Assembly (NCBI RefSeq): GCF_003544895.1
Contig: NZ_CP032125.1
Coordinates: 882,001-946,000 of the forward strand
Length of the DNA: 64,000 nucleotides
Direction: 5' to 3'
Source of the DNA: Profundibacter amoris
Lineage (GTDB): Bacteria; Pseudomonadota; Alphaproteobacteria; Rhodobacterales; Rhodobacteraceae
The translations under genes were made by a program, and so were the position numbers. Under the pieces are notes generated by a model. The model was not told the origin of the DNA, made no database searches, and saw only the letters and a program-made list of their open reading frames with translations. Below are positions 7,972-15,916 of this stretch, one piece after another; position 1 is the stretch's first letter, and the number at the start of each line of letters is the position of its first letter.

Positions 7972-8703
7972 TCAATACCAGCCGCGCAGCGTTTGGGTGG
8001 TGACGGTCTTCGCGGCCAAATACTGCGACGCGAACGCGCCGACGATAACAGAAATACCCAAGTCCCCGTGACCACCTGCGGATCGTGACTGCGTGATGAT
8101 TTGGTTTCCGGCGGCGGTGGTTTGCAGCGAGAAGCTGGCGAGGTCTGCCTCAATTTCGGCCCTGAGCGGCAGGTCATGCGCGAACTTGAGGTCGCCCGAG
8201 GCAAACAGCACAGACAGGTTTTCGATCATGAACGTCTTGCCCGCGTTGACGTATCGCGCGCCTTCCTTGCGCCAGGATTGGCCTCCGGTCATTTGCACCG
8301 CGTGGTGGTCAACGCCTTCTTCCCAGAGCATGTCCGACACGACGCGCCCGAGGGACGTTCCGTCGATCACCAATTCTGATTTGCCGCCAAACGGCGGCGC
8401 GTTGCGCAGGCGGATCAGGTGGTCGCAGACATCGACATAGGACACGCCTCGAAAGCGGTCGGCATATACGATTGAGCGTTCACGCGGCCCAACAATGATT
8501 TTTGATCCATCGACGATAGGCAACGCCTCGTCCTTGATCACTGTCACCGCCGTGAAGTCGTTTGCCTGCCCGAGGTCAGCGGCCACCCAATAGTGTTGGT
8601 GTCCGGTGACGCGCGGAATGGCAGGGTCTTTGTTCGTTTCGTTGACCACGCGCCCGTCAGGCAGATAAACGAGTTGTAGTTCAGAGGTTACATCTTGGGG
8701 CAT
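7972..8703 (-). CDS. large terminase, C-terminal nuclease domain (separate frame)
   Basis: 243 residues matching the nuclease half of phage large terminases, an RNase-H-like fold that cuts concatemeric DNA during packaging. The first strand HYWVAADLGQANDFTAV gives Asp43, LVIDGTSLG gives Asp114 and GGHGDLGISVIV gives Asp214, the three metal-binding positions. The ATG at 8703 lies 16 bases before the stop of the ATPase half, in the -1 frame relative to it. Either the two halves are separate polypeptides or a single-base loss in a C run split one gene. No portal gene follows. Confidence 0.8.
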   Translation of the reverse strand: MPQDVTSELQLVYLPDGRVVNETNKDPAIPRVTGHQHYWVAADLGQANDFTAVTVIKDEALPIVDGSKIIVGPRERSIVYADRFRGVSYVDVCDHLIRLRNAPPFGGKSELVIDGTSLGRVVSDMLWEEGVDHHAVQMTGGQSWRKEGARYVNAGKTFMIENLSVLFASGDLKFAHDLPLRAEIEADLASFSLQTTAAGNQIITQSRSAGGHGDLGISVIVGAFASQYLAAKTVTTQTLRGWY

Positions 8704-9467
8704 ATCGCGCTTTCCTTGCTTGTTGCGTTTTCGATGATCGAAAGATCGAAATAGGCTTGTCCGTCGCTCAACATTTCGACCAAGATTTCTTGTCTGAATT
8801 TCGTTGCGGACAGCGTTCGACGCATCCGGTCGACTTTTTCTTTCAGTCGCGGAATGTCTGTGCCTTTGACGACGATCCGCTGGATGCCGTCGCCGGGTTT
8901 CGCGTCCAGAAACAGACGCGCGAAATAGTTGTTCTTTCCGGCGGGCGTGCTGCTGAAATACACCTGCCCCTGAGACGTCAGCATTGGCAGCACGCCCGCA
9001 ATCAAATCCTCGCCCCCTCCATCACCTTGCAAGAATGCGCACTCGTCAATGATCAGCAGCGAAACCGATGGATAGCCTCGAATGGTGTCCGACGTGGACG
9101 GCAGCGCGACGACACGCGCACCATTCGACATTTCGAGTTCGGTCAGCGTTGACCGCGTGATCACCAAATCCGTGCGCTTCAACTGCCGCCCAATCTCGCG
9201 GGCGATGATCTTCGCTTGCCGTTCGGCTGGCGCAACGCAGATGGTCAACGATTCCGGGATGTGCAATTCCTCAACGGCACGCGCGGCGAGAACCGACGTC
9301 TTGCCCGCCTGACGACCGACGCGCAGCGCAACCTCAGTCGTTCGCGTTTCGAACGCCTTGATCTGCCAAGGATCAGGCTCATGGCCGATCCAATGAGCAA
9401 GTCGGATGGATGGATCGAGTTTTCGCTCTAAATCCTCGCACCATTGTATGAGCGCATCAAAGGCCAT
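8688..9467 (-). CDS. large terminase, N-terminal ATPase domain (separate frame)
   Basis: 259 residues. Walker A is GRQAGKTS at 51-58 and Walker B is LLIIDECAF with D141 and E142, followed by SSTPAGKNN, a coupling motif typical of large-terminase ATPases. This half powers DNA translocation into a procapsid. The start MAFDALIQW at 9467 is chosen because the open frame upstream is antisense to other genes and lacks homology. The protein ends 16 bases into the nuclease frame, after a CCCC run. Added together the halves give about 500 residues, a normal large-terminase length. Confidence 0.85.
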   Translation of the reverse strand: MAFDALIQWCEDLERKLDPSIRLAHWIGHEPDPWQIKAFETRTTEVALRVGRQAGKTSVLAARAVEELHIPESLTICVAPAERQAKIIAREIGRQLKRTDLVITRSTLTELEMSNGARVVALPSTSDTIRGYPSVSLLIIDECAFLQGDGGGEDLIAGVLPMLTSQGQVYFSSTPAGKNNYFARLFLDAKPGDGIQRIVVKGTDIPRLKEKVDRMRRTLSATKFRQEILVEMLSDGQAYFDLSIIENATSKESAICPKM

Positions 9468-9672
9468 TGAGACCGCACACCATGCACTTACTGCTTTTGT
9501 ATCGCGGCGAGACGTGGCCGTGCTTGCACTCCTTGCCCGTGAAATAGGGGCGATCACCTTCGGCTTCTTTGATCGTTGCGGCGAGGCGCACCCATTCAGG
9601 ATGCCCTGCTGCTGTCGCCGCTTTCAGGCGGCGGTTGTATTCGTCCCAGCTTTCAAAATCGCGATGGGTCAT
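9457..9672 (-). CDS. short zinc-knuckle protein, remnant of an HNH-type phage protein
   Basis: 71 residues. The segment YFTGKECKHGHVSPRYKSSK followed by CMVCG matches the N-terminal zinc-binding module common at the start of phage HNH/endonuclease VII-like proteins, with Cys/His pairs. Such proteins usually continue with an HNH domain, which is absent here, so this is a shortened form. Phage HNH genes often sit next to the terminase and assist packaging. It overlaps the ATPase gene by 11 bases at its end and the small-terminase-like gene by 4 at its start. Confidence 0.55.
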   Translation of the reverse strand: MTHRDFESWDEYNRRLKAATAAGHPEWVRLAATIKEAEGDRPYFTGKECKHGHVSPRYKSSKCMVCGLNGL

Positions 9673-10256
9673 AAAATCGACTCCTCTTTTGTGACAGACA
9701 GGACGTGGTGGCGCATGTGACGCAATAGCGGTTCACGAGCGGCGGGCACCTCTTCACAGACAGCGTTCAAGATGGACTTGAGTGTCACCCATTCCGGCGA
9801 TTCCGAAAGCGACACAGACACGGACAGGCTGGTCGCCATTTTTCCGTGCATGGTTGCAATGTCGCGGAGGATTTTTCTGAGCCCCTCCATTGCAGCCAGG
9901 GCGAACCCGTCATCCTCGTTTTCCTCGGCCTTTGTGATCAGTTTTTCCACACGGCGGGCGAGCGAGTCATAGGTGCGCCCAATGTCCAACCGTTCGTCAT
10001 TCAGGATCGCCGTGTCGGCCTCTACATCGCCAACGCGCAAATCAGCCATGACTTTCCGACGCATTTCCTCGGTGATGTGGTTTTTGCGGTAACGTTCGAT
10101 AGTGGTGAAACTGATGCCAACACGTTTCGCAATTTGCGCATAAGGCATAGATCCCGGGGCACCGATCTCGCGCTCGATGATCTGGCGAACAATTGAATTT
10201 TTCTCCGGGTGGATGTTGATCGTGTTCGGGCGGCCCGAACCTTTGTTTCCAGCCAT
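9669..10256 (-). CDS. small-terminase-like DNA-binding protein
   Basis: 195 residues. The N terminus (MAGNKGSGRPN) is basic; about 45 residues in comes a helix-turn-helix, YAQIAKRVGISFTTIERYRK, then a long helical region (TYDSLARRVEKLITKAEENE) suited to oligomerisation. This order, DNA-binding head then coiled oligomerisation core, and its place two genes upstream of the large-terminase ATPase fit a small terminase subunit, which selects the packaging site. Assignment is by context and architecture. The ATG at 10256 is used; upstream codons lie in the neighbouring gene. Confidence 0.6.
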   Translation of the reverse strand: MAGNKGSGRPNTINIHPEKNSIVRQIIEREIGAPGSMPYAQIAKRVGISFTTIERYRKNHITEEMRRKVMADLRVGDVEADTAILNDERLDIGRTYDSLARRVEKLITKAEENEDDGFALAAMEGLRKILRDIATMHGKMATSLSVSVSLSESPEWVTLKSILNAVCEEVPAAREPLLRHMRHHVLSVTKEESIL

Positions 10257-10257
10257 A

Positions 10258-10647
10258 TCAGGTGGTTCCTGATGCTTCGGTTGAGAATGCAATGGGATCG
10301 CATTTATCGTCGCGATACCAACGGATGCGGTCACGCAGCCGATCCCATTCCTCAACGGAGACGTCGACCATATGATCATGAACGCAATTTGCCACCTCTT
10401 CCCGCAAGCCAGCCGCGACGAGATCGCTGCGCAATTGTCCAAAATTGACGCCGGTCAAGTGGAGTTTCAACGCTTGCGCCAGAGCGACGATCAGCGCGTC
10501 CTGGCTGCTGCTTGACGGGTCCAACATTGCGCGGTCGAAGGCTGTGATTATGCTCAGGTCGCGTAGCACAATTACTTCGTCCTCAGCCGAGTAGCCGAGG
10601 GTGACGCGATACGCCCATTCCAGCGTTGCACGATCCTCAGGCGTCAT
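10258..10647 (-). CDS. hypothetical protein in packaging operon
   Basis: 129 residues, acidic, helical (starts MTPEDRATLEWAYRVTLGYS; later QDALIVALAQALKLHL and EEWDRLRDRIRWYRDD). No domain recognised. It overlaps the coiled-coil gene upstream by 11 bases and ends one base before the small-terminase-like gene, so it belongs to the same transcript. A packaging or regulatory accessory role is possible from position only. Confidence 0.55.
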   Translation of the reverse strand: MTPEDRATLEWAYRVTLGYSAEDEVIVLRDLSIITAFDRAMLDPSSSSQDALIVALAQALKLHLTGVNFGQLRSDLVAAGLREEVANCVHDHMVDVSVEEWDRLRDRIRWYRDDKCDPIAFSTEASGTT

Positions 10648-11248
10648 GGGCTTTTTCCATCAGAGCGAGTTTCGTTTGCATGTGCTGCGGCAGGTCGCCG
10701 GATTGCGCCCACGGCTCGACCGTGAACCCATCCGCGCGAAGCTGGCGATACTGACGCGTGTCTGATCCCAACACATCGCGGCGCATATAGGCGATCCGCT
10801 GATCCTCGTCTTTGACAAGGGTTGTCTTGGTCGAGGTGTCGACTTCTGCCCGCCCGCGTCGGCGGGCATCTTCGGATTTGTCGGGATCGACGATTTCCAG
10901 TGTTGCACCGGCCTTTGCCGCTGCTTCCTTCGCCGCCCGATACTTCTGTGGGTCGCGCGCATCTTCACGGGTCAAGCTGTGGGCGGGGCGCGTTCCTTTC
11001 GGATAGTAGTTGCCGTCGGGTGCGCGTTCGAGGCCCATCGCGGCCATCTTTTTGTCCGATGCAGCTTGCTGTTCAAGCTGGCGCTGCATGTCCTTCTTCT
11101 CGTCCAGCACACGACCGTTGAAGTCGTGCAGATTGTCGAGGCGGGTGTTTTGTTCGTCGATCTGCTTGTTCTGCTTATCGACGGTCGCGGTGAGCGCGCC
11201 CACCTGTTTAATCAGCGCCTGAATTGCGGCGGTCGTTTCATCGGCCAT
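10637..11248 (-). CDS. coiled-coil hypothetical protein
   Basis: 203 residues. Residues 1 to about 70 form a clear coiled coil with heptad-like repeats (AAIQALIKQVGALTATVDKQ, then DEQNTRLDNLHDF). The rest is charged, with a segment NYYPKGTRPAHSLTREDARD and a basic centre. The start at 11248 (MADETTAAI) is chosen over an upstream frame extension that crosses a hairpin. Length and coil could suggest a scaffold or a capsid-size factor, but no capsid gene is present, so this stays a guess. Confidence 0.55.
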   Translation of the reverse strand: MADETTAAIQALIKQVGALTATVDKQNKQIDEQNTRLDNLHDFNGRVLDEKKDMQRQLEQQAASDKKMAAMGLERAPDGNYYPKGTRPAHSLTREDARDPQKYRAAKEAAAKAGATLEIVDPDKSEDARRRGRAEVDTSTKTTLVKDEDQRIAYMRRDVLGSDTRQYRQLRADGFTVEPWAQSGDLPQHMQTKLALMEKAHDA

Positions 11249-11270
11249 TTGTTGTCCTTTCAATAACCAA

Positions 11271-11300
11271 AACGGACGCGACTGGTGTGCCGCGTCCGTT
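11271..11300 (-). terminator. hairpin, possible intrinsic terminator
   Basis: Perfect 10-bp inverted repeat AACGGACGCG/CGCGTCCGTT around a 10-base loop. Read on the minus strand the second arm runs into TTTT. It separates the three upstream small genes from the packaging operon, suggesting partial termination or a processing site between them. Confidence 0.6.
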
Positions 11301-11365
11301 AAGCTGGTTAAGGACAACGAGATTACCAATCCGTCGAAAACAAAATACAACCCAAGGATGAATGG

Positions 11366-11710
11366 TTACACCGAAGAAGCAGGTGGAGCGTGGGGGTGTT
11401 TTAGGTGTTGCCACCGCTTGTGGGCGGTGGCGACCTGTGCGGCGTGTTGCTCACTGGTTTCCAGTGTGAGGGGGTGCAAGTCGGCGTTGCCCTCAAGGCC
11501 TTTGACGATGCGTTGGGCGGCAATGTCACCGTCGAGTCCCAAGAGACCGAACAGTTCGTTGCGCCAGCGGGCGTGCCGGCCATTAGGGGCGGTTAGGAAG
11601 GTTATCGCGGGGTATGCGTTGTCGTCGTTTGGGCTAAGCATGTCGGAATACGCTTGCGAGATTATGGACGCGACGAATGCGCCTTCGGGCGTGCCTGTCA
11701 TTCCATCCAT
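11366..11710 (-). CDS. hypothetical protein of the element
   Basis: 114 residues (MDGMTGTPEGAFVASIISQA at the N terminus; a C-terminal His-rich stretch AHKRWQHLKHPHAPP). No recognised domain, no signal peptide. It overlaps the preceding gene by 13 bases and is followed by a terminator-like hairpin, so it is the last of three coupled small genes. Confidence 0.45.
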   Translation of the reverse strand: MDGMTGTPEGAFVASIISQAYSDMLSPNDDNAYPAITFLTAPNGRHARWRNELFGLLGLDGDIAAQRIVKGLEGNADLHPLTLETSEQHAAQVATAHKRWQHLKHPHAPPASSV

Positions 11711-11940
11711 GGCTTGTTACCGCCGGGTTCGATGTGGATGATTTTGCGGGCAACAACGAGGTGTTCGGAAACAGCGCGTTCGTGCCTGTTGGGTTCGCTC
11801 TGCCAGTCGACGTAGACGCGCGGTGGCATGTCGAGGCCAATGTGCATCGTCCACACACCGTGGACGCGCAGGCCGCGCTCAAGGAGCGTGCCGCGCGTCA
11901 GGGGCAGTTCACGCCAGAGGGGTCGCACCGTGTCAGGCAT
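11698..11940 (-). CDS. hypothetical protein of the element
   Basis: 80 residues, basic, with several Trp and His (LWRELPLTRGTLLERGLRVH; VWTMHIGLDMPPRVYVDWQS). It overlaps its upstream neighbour by 8 bases and its downstream neighbour by 13. No family recognised. The tight overlaps, not homology, support it as a gene. Confidence 0.45.
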   Translation of the reverse strand: MPDTVRPLWRELPLTRGTLLERGLRVHGVWTMHIGLDMPPRVYVDWQSEPNRHERAVSEHLVVARKIIHIEPGGNKPWME

Positions 11941-12199
11941 TGAGCTGCTCGACCACGGAGGCGATATGCTGCCACGGGATCGGGAAGGAGTTGGGATACA
12001 CCTCGACGGTCACGCCTTCGGCGGTCACAAGGATGTTGTATCCTGCGCGGACAATATCGGCCTGCTCGGGATTGAACGTCGATAGCAGGTCGTCAGCGAA
12101 TGATGCTGCGTCAGGCACGCCAAGGTTCGACGTGGTGTTCATGCGGGTGTAGGTGAGGGTGACGGCTTCGTGCTCGTCGATTGTTGCGGTGATGGTCAT
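11933..12199 (-). CDS. hypothetical protein, first gene of a small-gene operon
   Basis: 88 residues, acidic, with beta-rich alternation (MTITATIDEHEAVTLTYTRM; YNILVTAEGVTVEVYPNSFP). The segment ITATIDEHEAVTLTY is reminiscent of a small phage structural or immunity fold, but I cannot name one. AAAGGATG lies just upstream of the ATG. It begins the leftward small-gene run that leads into the packaging genes. Confidence 0.5.
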   Translation of the reverse strand: MTITATIDEHEAVTLTYTRMNTTSNLGVPDAASFADDLLSTFNPEQADIVRAGYNILVTAEGVTVEVYPNSFPIPWQHIASVVEQLNA

Positions 12200-12640
12200 T
12201 GGTCATCCTTTGGTTCGTTGTGCGCGCACCCGGCTCAGGCAAGGCCGAAAGGAGGTGGCCTGCTGGGGCACCGGATGCGCGCAGGTGTGACGCGTTTCAT
12301 CGGCACGCCACATGCCCAGCATGAATTGCGTATCACCTCGCCGTGGGGCGTTGTTCTGCGGAATGAGGTGGCACCGGGGGAGATTTAGGTGGCGCGATAT
12401 GCGGTGTTTAGTGATTTATGTCACCCACAGAGGCATGATTTCGCGGTAGAATTGTGCGGCTGTTGCAAAGAGCGTTGCAAAAACGCGCGTCATTTTGTTC
12501 AACCGCTTGAATAGCAAGCCAATCTACCGACTAGAGTCATTGATTAGTATTCAGTATGGCTTGAAATCGGCGCTAGTTGCGACTGGCTCGCAACAACCAT
12601 GTTGAGATAGCGGGTGGAGGTCACCAGCCAAATGCCCGCA
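12200..12640. other. noncoding stretch left of the iterons
   Basis: No convincing gene. A minus-strand frame ending at 12235 could give a short Cys-rich peptide from a GTG near 12336 (contains SCWACG), but only one Cys pair is clear. A GTTGCAAAA motif occurs at 12474-12482, matching the end-repeat motif of the element. The leftward promoter for the 12199 operon should lie here; I cannot place its boxes with confidence. Confidence 0.4.
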
Positions 12641-12641
12641 G

Positions 12642-12923
12642 TGTCGATGGTCTGTCGATCACTGTCGCAAAAAATCCCATCGACACCACGCTAACGCGTT
12701 GTTTTCAAACGTAAGATGTCGATACTGTCGATACTGTCGATACTGTCGATATATTTTTATACTTATGTTTTCTTGCTATGCAAAAAACACACAAGAACAC
12801 ACAAAAACACACAATATGACGCAACGATTGAAAACGGTCAAAAACCGACAGTATCGACACCAAACGACATAAATACATTAAAATCAATCGGGTAACCTTC
12901 TGTCGATGTTTTCAACATCGACA
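12642..12923. repeat. iteron array, candidate replication origin of the element
   Basis: The heptamer TGTCGAT or its complement ATCGACA occurs nine times: 12642, 12653, 12717, 12726, 12735, 12744 and 12901 on the plus strand, 12679, 12853 and 12917 inverted (the 12901/12917 pair forms one palindrome). Four copies at 12717-12750 are in exact 9-base register (unit TGTCGATAC). 12901-12923 is a perfect 10-bp inverted repeat with a 3-base loop. The centre, 12750-12840, is A+T-rich. The array lies next to the primase-helicase gene. Satellite P4 uses iterons bound by its primase-helicase, so an origin is the best guess; an operator array is the alternative. Confidence 0.6.
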
Positions 12924-12937
12924 CCGCTGCAACGAAA

Positions 12938-12965
12938 ACGGGCGATGCCCCTCGACACCGCCCGT
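12938..12965 (-). terminator. intrinsic terminator of primase-helicase gene
   Basis: ACGGGCG at 12938-12944 pairs with CGCCCGT at 12959-12965. On the minus strand the stem is followed by TTTT. It lies 24 bases past the stop of the primase-helicase gene and separates it from the iterons. Confidence 0.65.
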
Positions 12966-12988
12966 CCATTCATTCCATCACTTGGTTA

Positions 12989-15334
12989 TCAGAACTGAAT
13001 GTCTTCCCCATGGATTGCGCGTTGCCGTTCCGAATACGCCTTCTCAACATCCTCGGGATCACCAACCCGGAAGTCGACCGAAGGTGTTTTGAAACGCTTC
13101 CAGCCGCCACCATTGTCGTAGTCAACGCCTGTCCGACGCGATACCGCAGCCCTAAAATCCGACAACGACTTTAGATCAATGCCGCGCGCATGACCGCCGT
13201 TTTCCAGAATTGGGTGCATCGTTGGCACACCATCACCGTCAACTGTGCGCTGGTATTCTTTGATATGCATCGCGTTGCGGCAGGTGCCTTTCCACCCAAG
13301 GATTTTCTTTGCCCGCTCACCGAGGACGCGCGGCTTGTCATATGGCCCCGCACCGCGCGCCCGAGCTTCGCGATACAAAGTGGATATTGCCAACCGCCCA
13401 TTGCCGTCGAGGTCATCAAACACGATCCCGCTTTCCGCAATTTCATGCAACACCTCAAGAACAGGATCAGACATGATTTTGTCCGCCCGTTTTGCCTCCG
13501 TGATGATTGGTCGACCGATCAATTCCCGATCCACCTCATACCCGAGCAAATATCCAAGCACGACGCCGGGGTCCAAATCCCAATATGGTTTCCAATACTC
13601 GCGCGCCTCGCCGCTGTCTGGGTCGTCAAACATGTTGGCGACCTCAACCACCGTCCACCGCCTATCGTCGTCGTCGAGATGAACGGCCTGCTCATCGTTG
13701 GTCGTGGCGATCATGCGGTGAACATTCTTGCCCGTGAACGATGCGAGAAACTTCTGCTCGTATGACCAACGCGGCGACGTGATGAACGCCTTGAGTGTAT
13801 TCGCCTGTTTGGACGAACCCGCGAATACGGACTCTTCCGCAAGGACGAAGGTCGCGCCGAACATGCCACGATTGAACCGCTCAAACATACGGTCAGAGTT
13901 CGCGATTTCTTGCGCCTGATCGTCGTGAAGGATGCGCGTCAACATGTTCCCCAAGAATGACTTGCCACCGCCTTGTGCCCCGCGTAGCGCGAGGGCCGTG
14001 CCGGGGTGCAATGACCATGGGCGTTGCACACCGTCAGCGATGAACGTCATGACCCAGTGAGCGAGTTCCTTGTTGCCGCCGCAAAGGATACGCTCGACAT
14101 AATCGACCCACAGTGAAGCGTCGCCCGGCTTTGGCTTGATGCGCCACCCCTGAAAGACATTCCAACCGGGACCGTCATATTCGGGTGACTCAATCACTAT
14201 GCCGTCATACTCGAGGCGGTCGGGGTCACGAATCCACATGTCCGACATTTGCGCAACCTTGCCATTCACCATGCAGGTCATTGGCTTTGTGCGGAGTGTG
14301 AAGTCGCGTAACGGGTAGCAAACGCCAGATGGTTGGTGAAGGAATTCAACGCGCCCATCAACCATCATCATCGCCCACTCCGCGTTCATGCGTTCGACCA
14401 CATCATAAGACAGGTTGGTGGGTGATCCTTGTTCGAATTTCATCACCTCTTGGATGATCACGTTCAGGCGTTGATTCTCAGTGATCGGACCCTTTGCGCC
14501 ATATTCGTGGTCGGGGTCGGCAAAGGAGTCATTGACGGTCCCAATGATTTCTTCCAACTGCTCCTTGTCCGCGCCCCGTGACCGTGCCGATGCCGCGCAT
14601 TTGAACAGATAGTCGCGGCGACCTTCTGATTGTTCTGGGTGCTTAAACCCGCCAGCCGATTTCTTGCGCTCAGTCGTTCGCTTCTTCCTCGCCTTTGGCT
14701 TCGGTGTTAGCGCGGCGAGCATGGCGTCTGCCATGATGCCGTCTGATACGTGGCAATCACCTTCGACCTGATCCCACTGCACCGGGTGCTCGTCCGACAC
14801 GTAGGCAATAACCGTTGCCGAACGCCATGCGAGCACACTCCGCTCGTTGCCGAATGCGGGCAGGTTCATTTGCGAACCGTCACCGTCATTCTGCTTCGGG
14901 AACACTTCTTTGGCGTGTTCGATCACGACGGGGTCAAGGATGGCGTCACGCTTAGCTTCCAGATAGGCGCGCATACGTTCCGCCGGAACCCAATCGTTCG
15001 AAAAGGCGATGATATGAACGCCGCCCGACTTTGACCGCGCAATCAGGCATGGGTCGCGCCACGCCTTCATGAGAGCTTCCACCTCGTCGTCGCTTTCTAG
15101 GACGGGATAGAGGTCAACGTCGATTGCACCCCACTTCACCATGCCATCGTGTAGCGGTGACAGGCCCAGCGACGTTTCGCCCTTGATGTGGCGCGCCCAA
15201 TCTTGGTCGGAAACGCCTCGTTTGATCGTGCGATAGTCAGGAACCATTTTCCCGTCCTCGCGCTTTTTCATGCTCGAGAATGTGAGAAACCGTTCTTCGT
15301 TCCCAGCGAACAGATTTTTGAATGTTTGATCCAT
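12989..15334 (-). CDS. primase-helicase replication protein (AEP primase plus SF3-like helicase)
   Basis: 781 residues from ATG 15334 (a GTG at 15361 is an alternative). The N-terminal part has archaeo-eukaryotic primase signs: KWGAIDVDLYP with D72 and D74, then RSKSGGVHIIAF with the S-x-H motif at about 101-107. The C-terminal part is a virus-type helicase of the DUF5906 kind: Walker A RGAQGGGKSF, then FVLAEESVF, then IATTNDEQAVHLDDDDRRW with the sensor Asn and arginine-finger region. Such fused proteins prime and unwind DNA for phages and satellites (compare P4 alpha). It ends beside an iteron array. It probably drives autonomous replication after excision. Confidence 0.88.
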   Translation of the reverse strand: MDQTFKNLFAGNEERFLTFSSMKKREDGKMVPDYRTIKRGVSDQDWARHIKGETSLGLSPLHDGMVKWGAIDVDLYPVLESDDEVEALMKAWRDPCLIARSKSGGVHIIAFSNDWVPAERMRAYLEAKRDAILDPVVIEHAKEVFPKQNDGDGSQMNLPAFGNERSVLAWRSATVIAYVSDEHPVQWDQVEGDCHVSDGIMADAMLAALTPKPKARKKRTTERKKSAGGFKHPEQSEGRRDYLFKCAASARSRGADKEQLEEIIGTVNDSFADPDHEYGAKGPITENQRLNVIIQEVMKFEQGSPTNLSYDVVERMNAEWAMMMVDGRVEFLHQPSGVCYPLRDFTLRTKPMTCMVNGKVAQMSDMWIRDPDRLEYDGIVIESPEYDGPGWNVFQGWRIKPKPGDASLWVDYVERILCGGNKELAHWVMTFIADGVQRPWSLHPGTALALRGAQGGGKSFLGNMLTRILHDDQAQEIANSDRMFERFNRGMFGATFVLAEESVFAGSSKQANTLKAFITSPRWSYEQKFLASFTGKNVHRMIATTNDEQAVHLDDDDRRWTVVEVANMFDDPDSGEAREYWKPYWDLDPGVVLGYLLGYEVDRELIGRPIITEAKRADKIMSDPVLEVLHEIAESGIVFDDLDGNGRLAISTLYREARARGAGPYDKPRVLGERAKKILGWKGTCRNAMHIKEYQRTVDGDGVPTMHPILENGGHARGIDLKSLSDFRAAVSRRTGVDYDNGGGWKRFKTPSVDFRVGDPEDVEKAYSERQRAIHGEDIQF

Positions 15335-15434
15335 ACCATTTTCAGGATGGACCCGCTTCACCGGTTCAGCGTCGTCAAGTCAGCGTGTATAACTGACTTA
15401 TCAAATTGTGCGTTACTGACCAGTGGGGCGGGCC

Positions 15435-15734
15435 TCAAGCCTGCCCCACTTCTTTTGATTTCGCCCATGCCATCACAGCGTCGAGATCGTAGCGAACGGT
15501 GCGTTCGCTCCAATATATCGCGGGTGGACTGTCGCCTGCGCGCTTCCACGCATAAAACTGTCCCTCCGAGATTTGGAGAAATTCGCACAATTGGCGAGGC
15601 GTCATTAGTTTGGGGATAGTAAGCTGGGTTTCAAGATCATCAATGCGATGATGTGCATGGTTCAGCATTTCCTCGTGCTGGCGCACGAGAGTTTTGAGCG
15701 CGTCAATGCGCAGAGTCAGGTTTTCAGGGGACAT
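15435..15734 (-). CDS. AlpA/excisionase-like helix-turn-helix protein
   Basis: 99 residues. An N-terminal coiled region (LVRQHEEMLNHAHHRIDDLE) is followed by a MerR-like/AlpA winged helix: LMTPRQLCEFLQISEGQFYA, then WSERTVRYDLDAVMAWAKSK. AlpA-type proteins activate integrase expression or act as excision factors and are hallmark regulators of P4-like and PICI-like satellites. It lies between the integrase and the primase-helicase, the usual position. No other repressor gene is recognisable in the element. The 182 bases separating it from the integrase hold an open frame that I do not accept as a gene. Confidence 0.7.
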   Translation of the reverse strand: MSPENLTLRIDALKTLVRQHEEMLNHAHHRIDDLETQLTIPKLMTPRQLCEFLQISEGQFYAWKRAGDSPPAIYWSERTVRYDLDAVMAWAKSKEVGQA

Positions 15735-15916
15735 TGCAACAGAGTCCTTTCGTCATGTCCTTAACCAGACAGACGCCCTCTGTTGATATACGACGCGGTG
15801 GGCAATCATCGACCAAGCCGCTTGCGTCGTCGCGCGCTCGGGATGCTGTGCACTGCCAGAATGGCGCGCGTCTCACGACGGGCATAGGTGCGTGAATGAA
15901 GATAGTGAGCCTAACT

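Noticed and set aside
7806-8204. 132-codon frame antisense-shifted over the terminase nuclease end
   Set aside because: Shares bases with the nuclease frame, which has clear catalytic residues; composition is Ser/Arg/Pro-rich and without homology.
12235-12384. Small zinc-finger gene on the minus strand
   Set aside because: Only one CxxC pair (SCWACG), no ATG and no ribosome site; kept as a remark only.
12717-12750. Possible CRISPR-like repeat array
   Set aside because: Units are 9 bases in direct contact with no spacers; this is an iteron pattern, not CRISPR.
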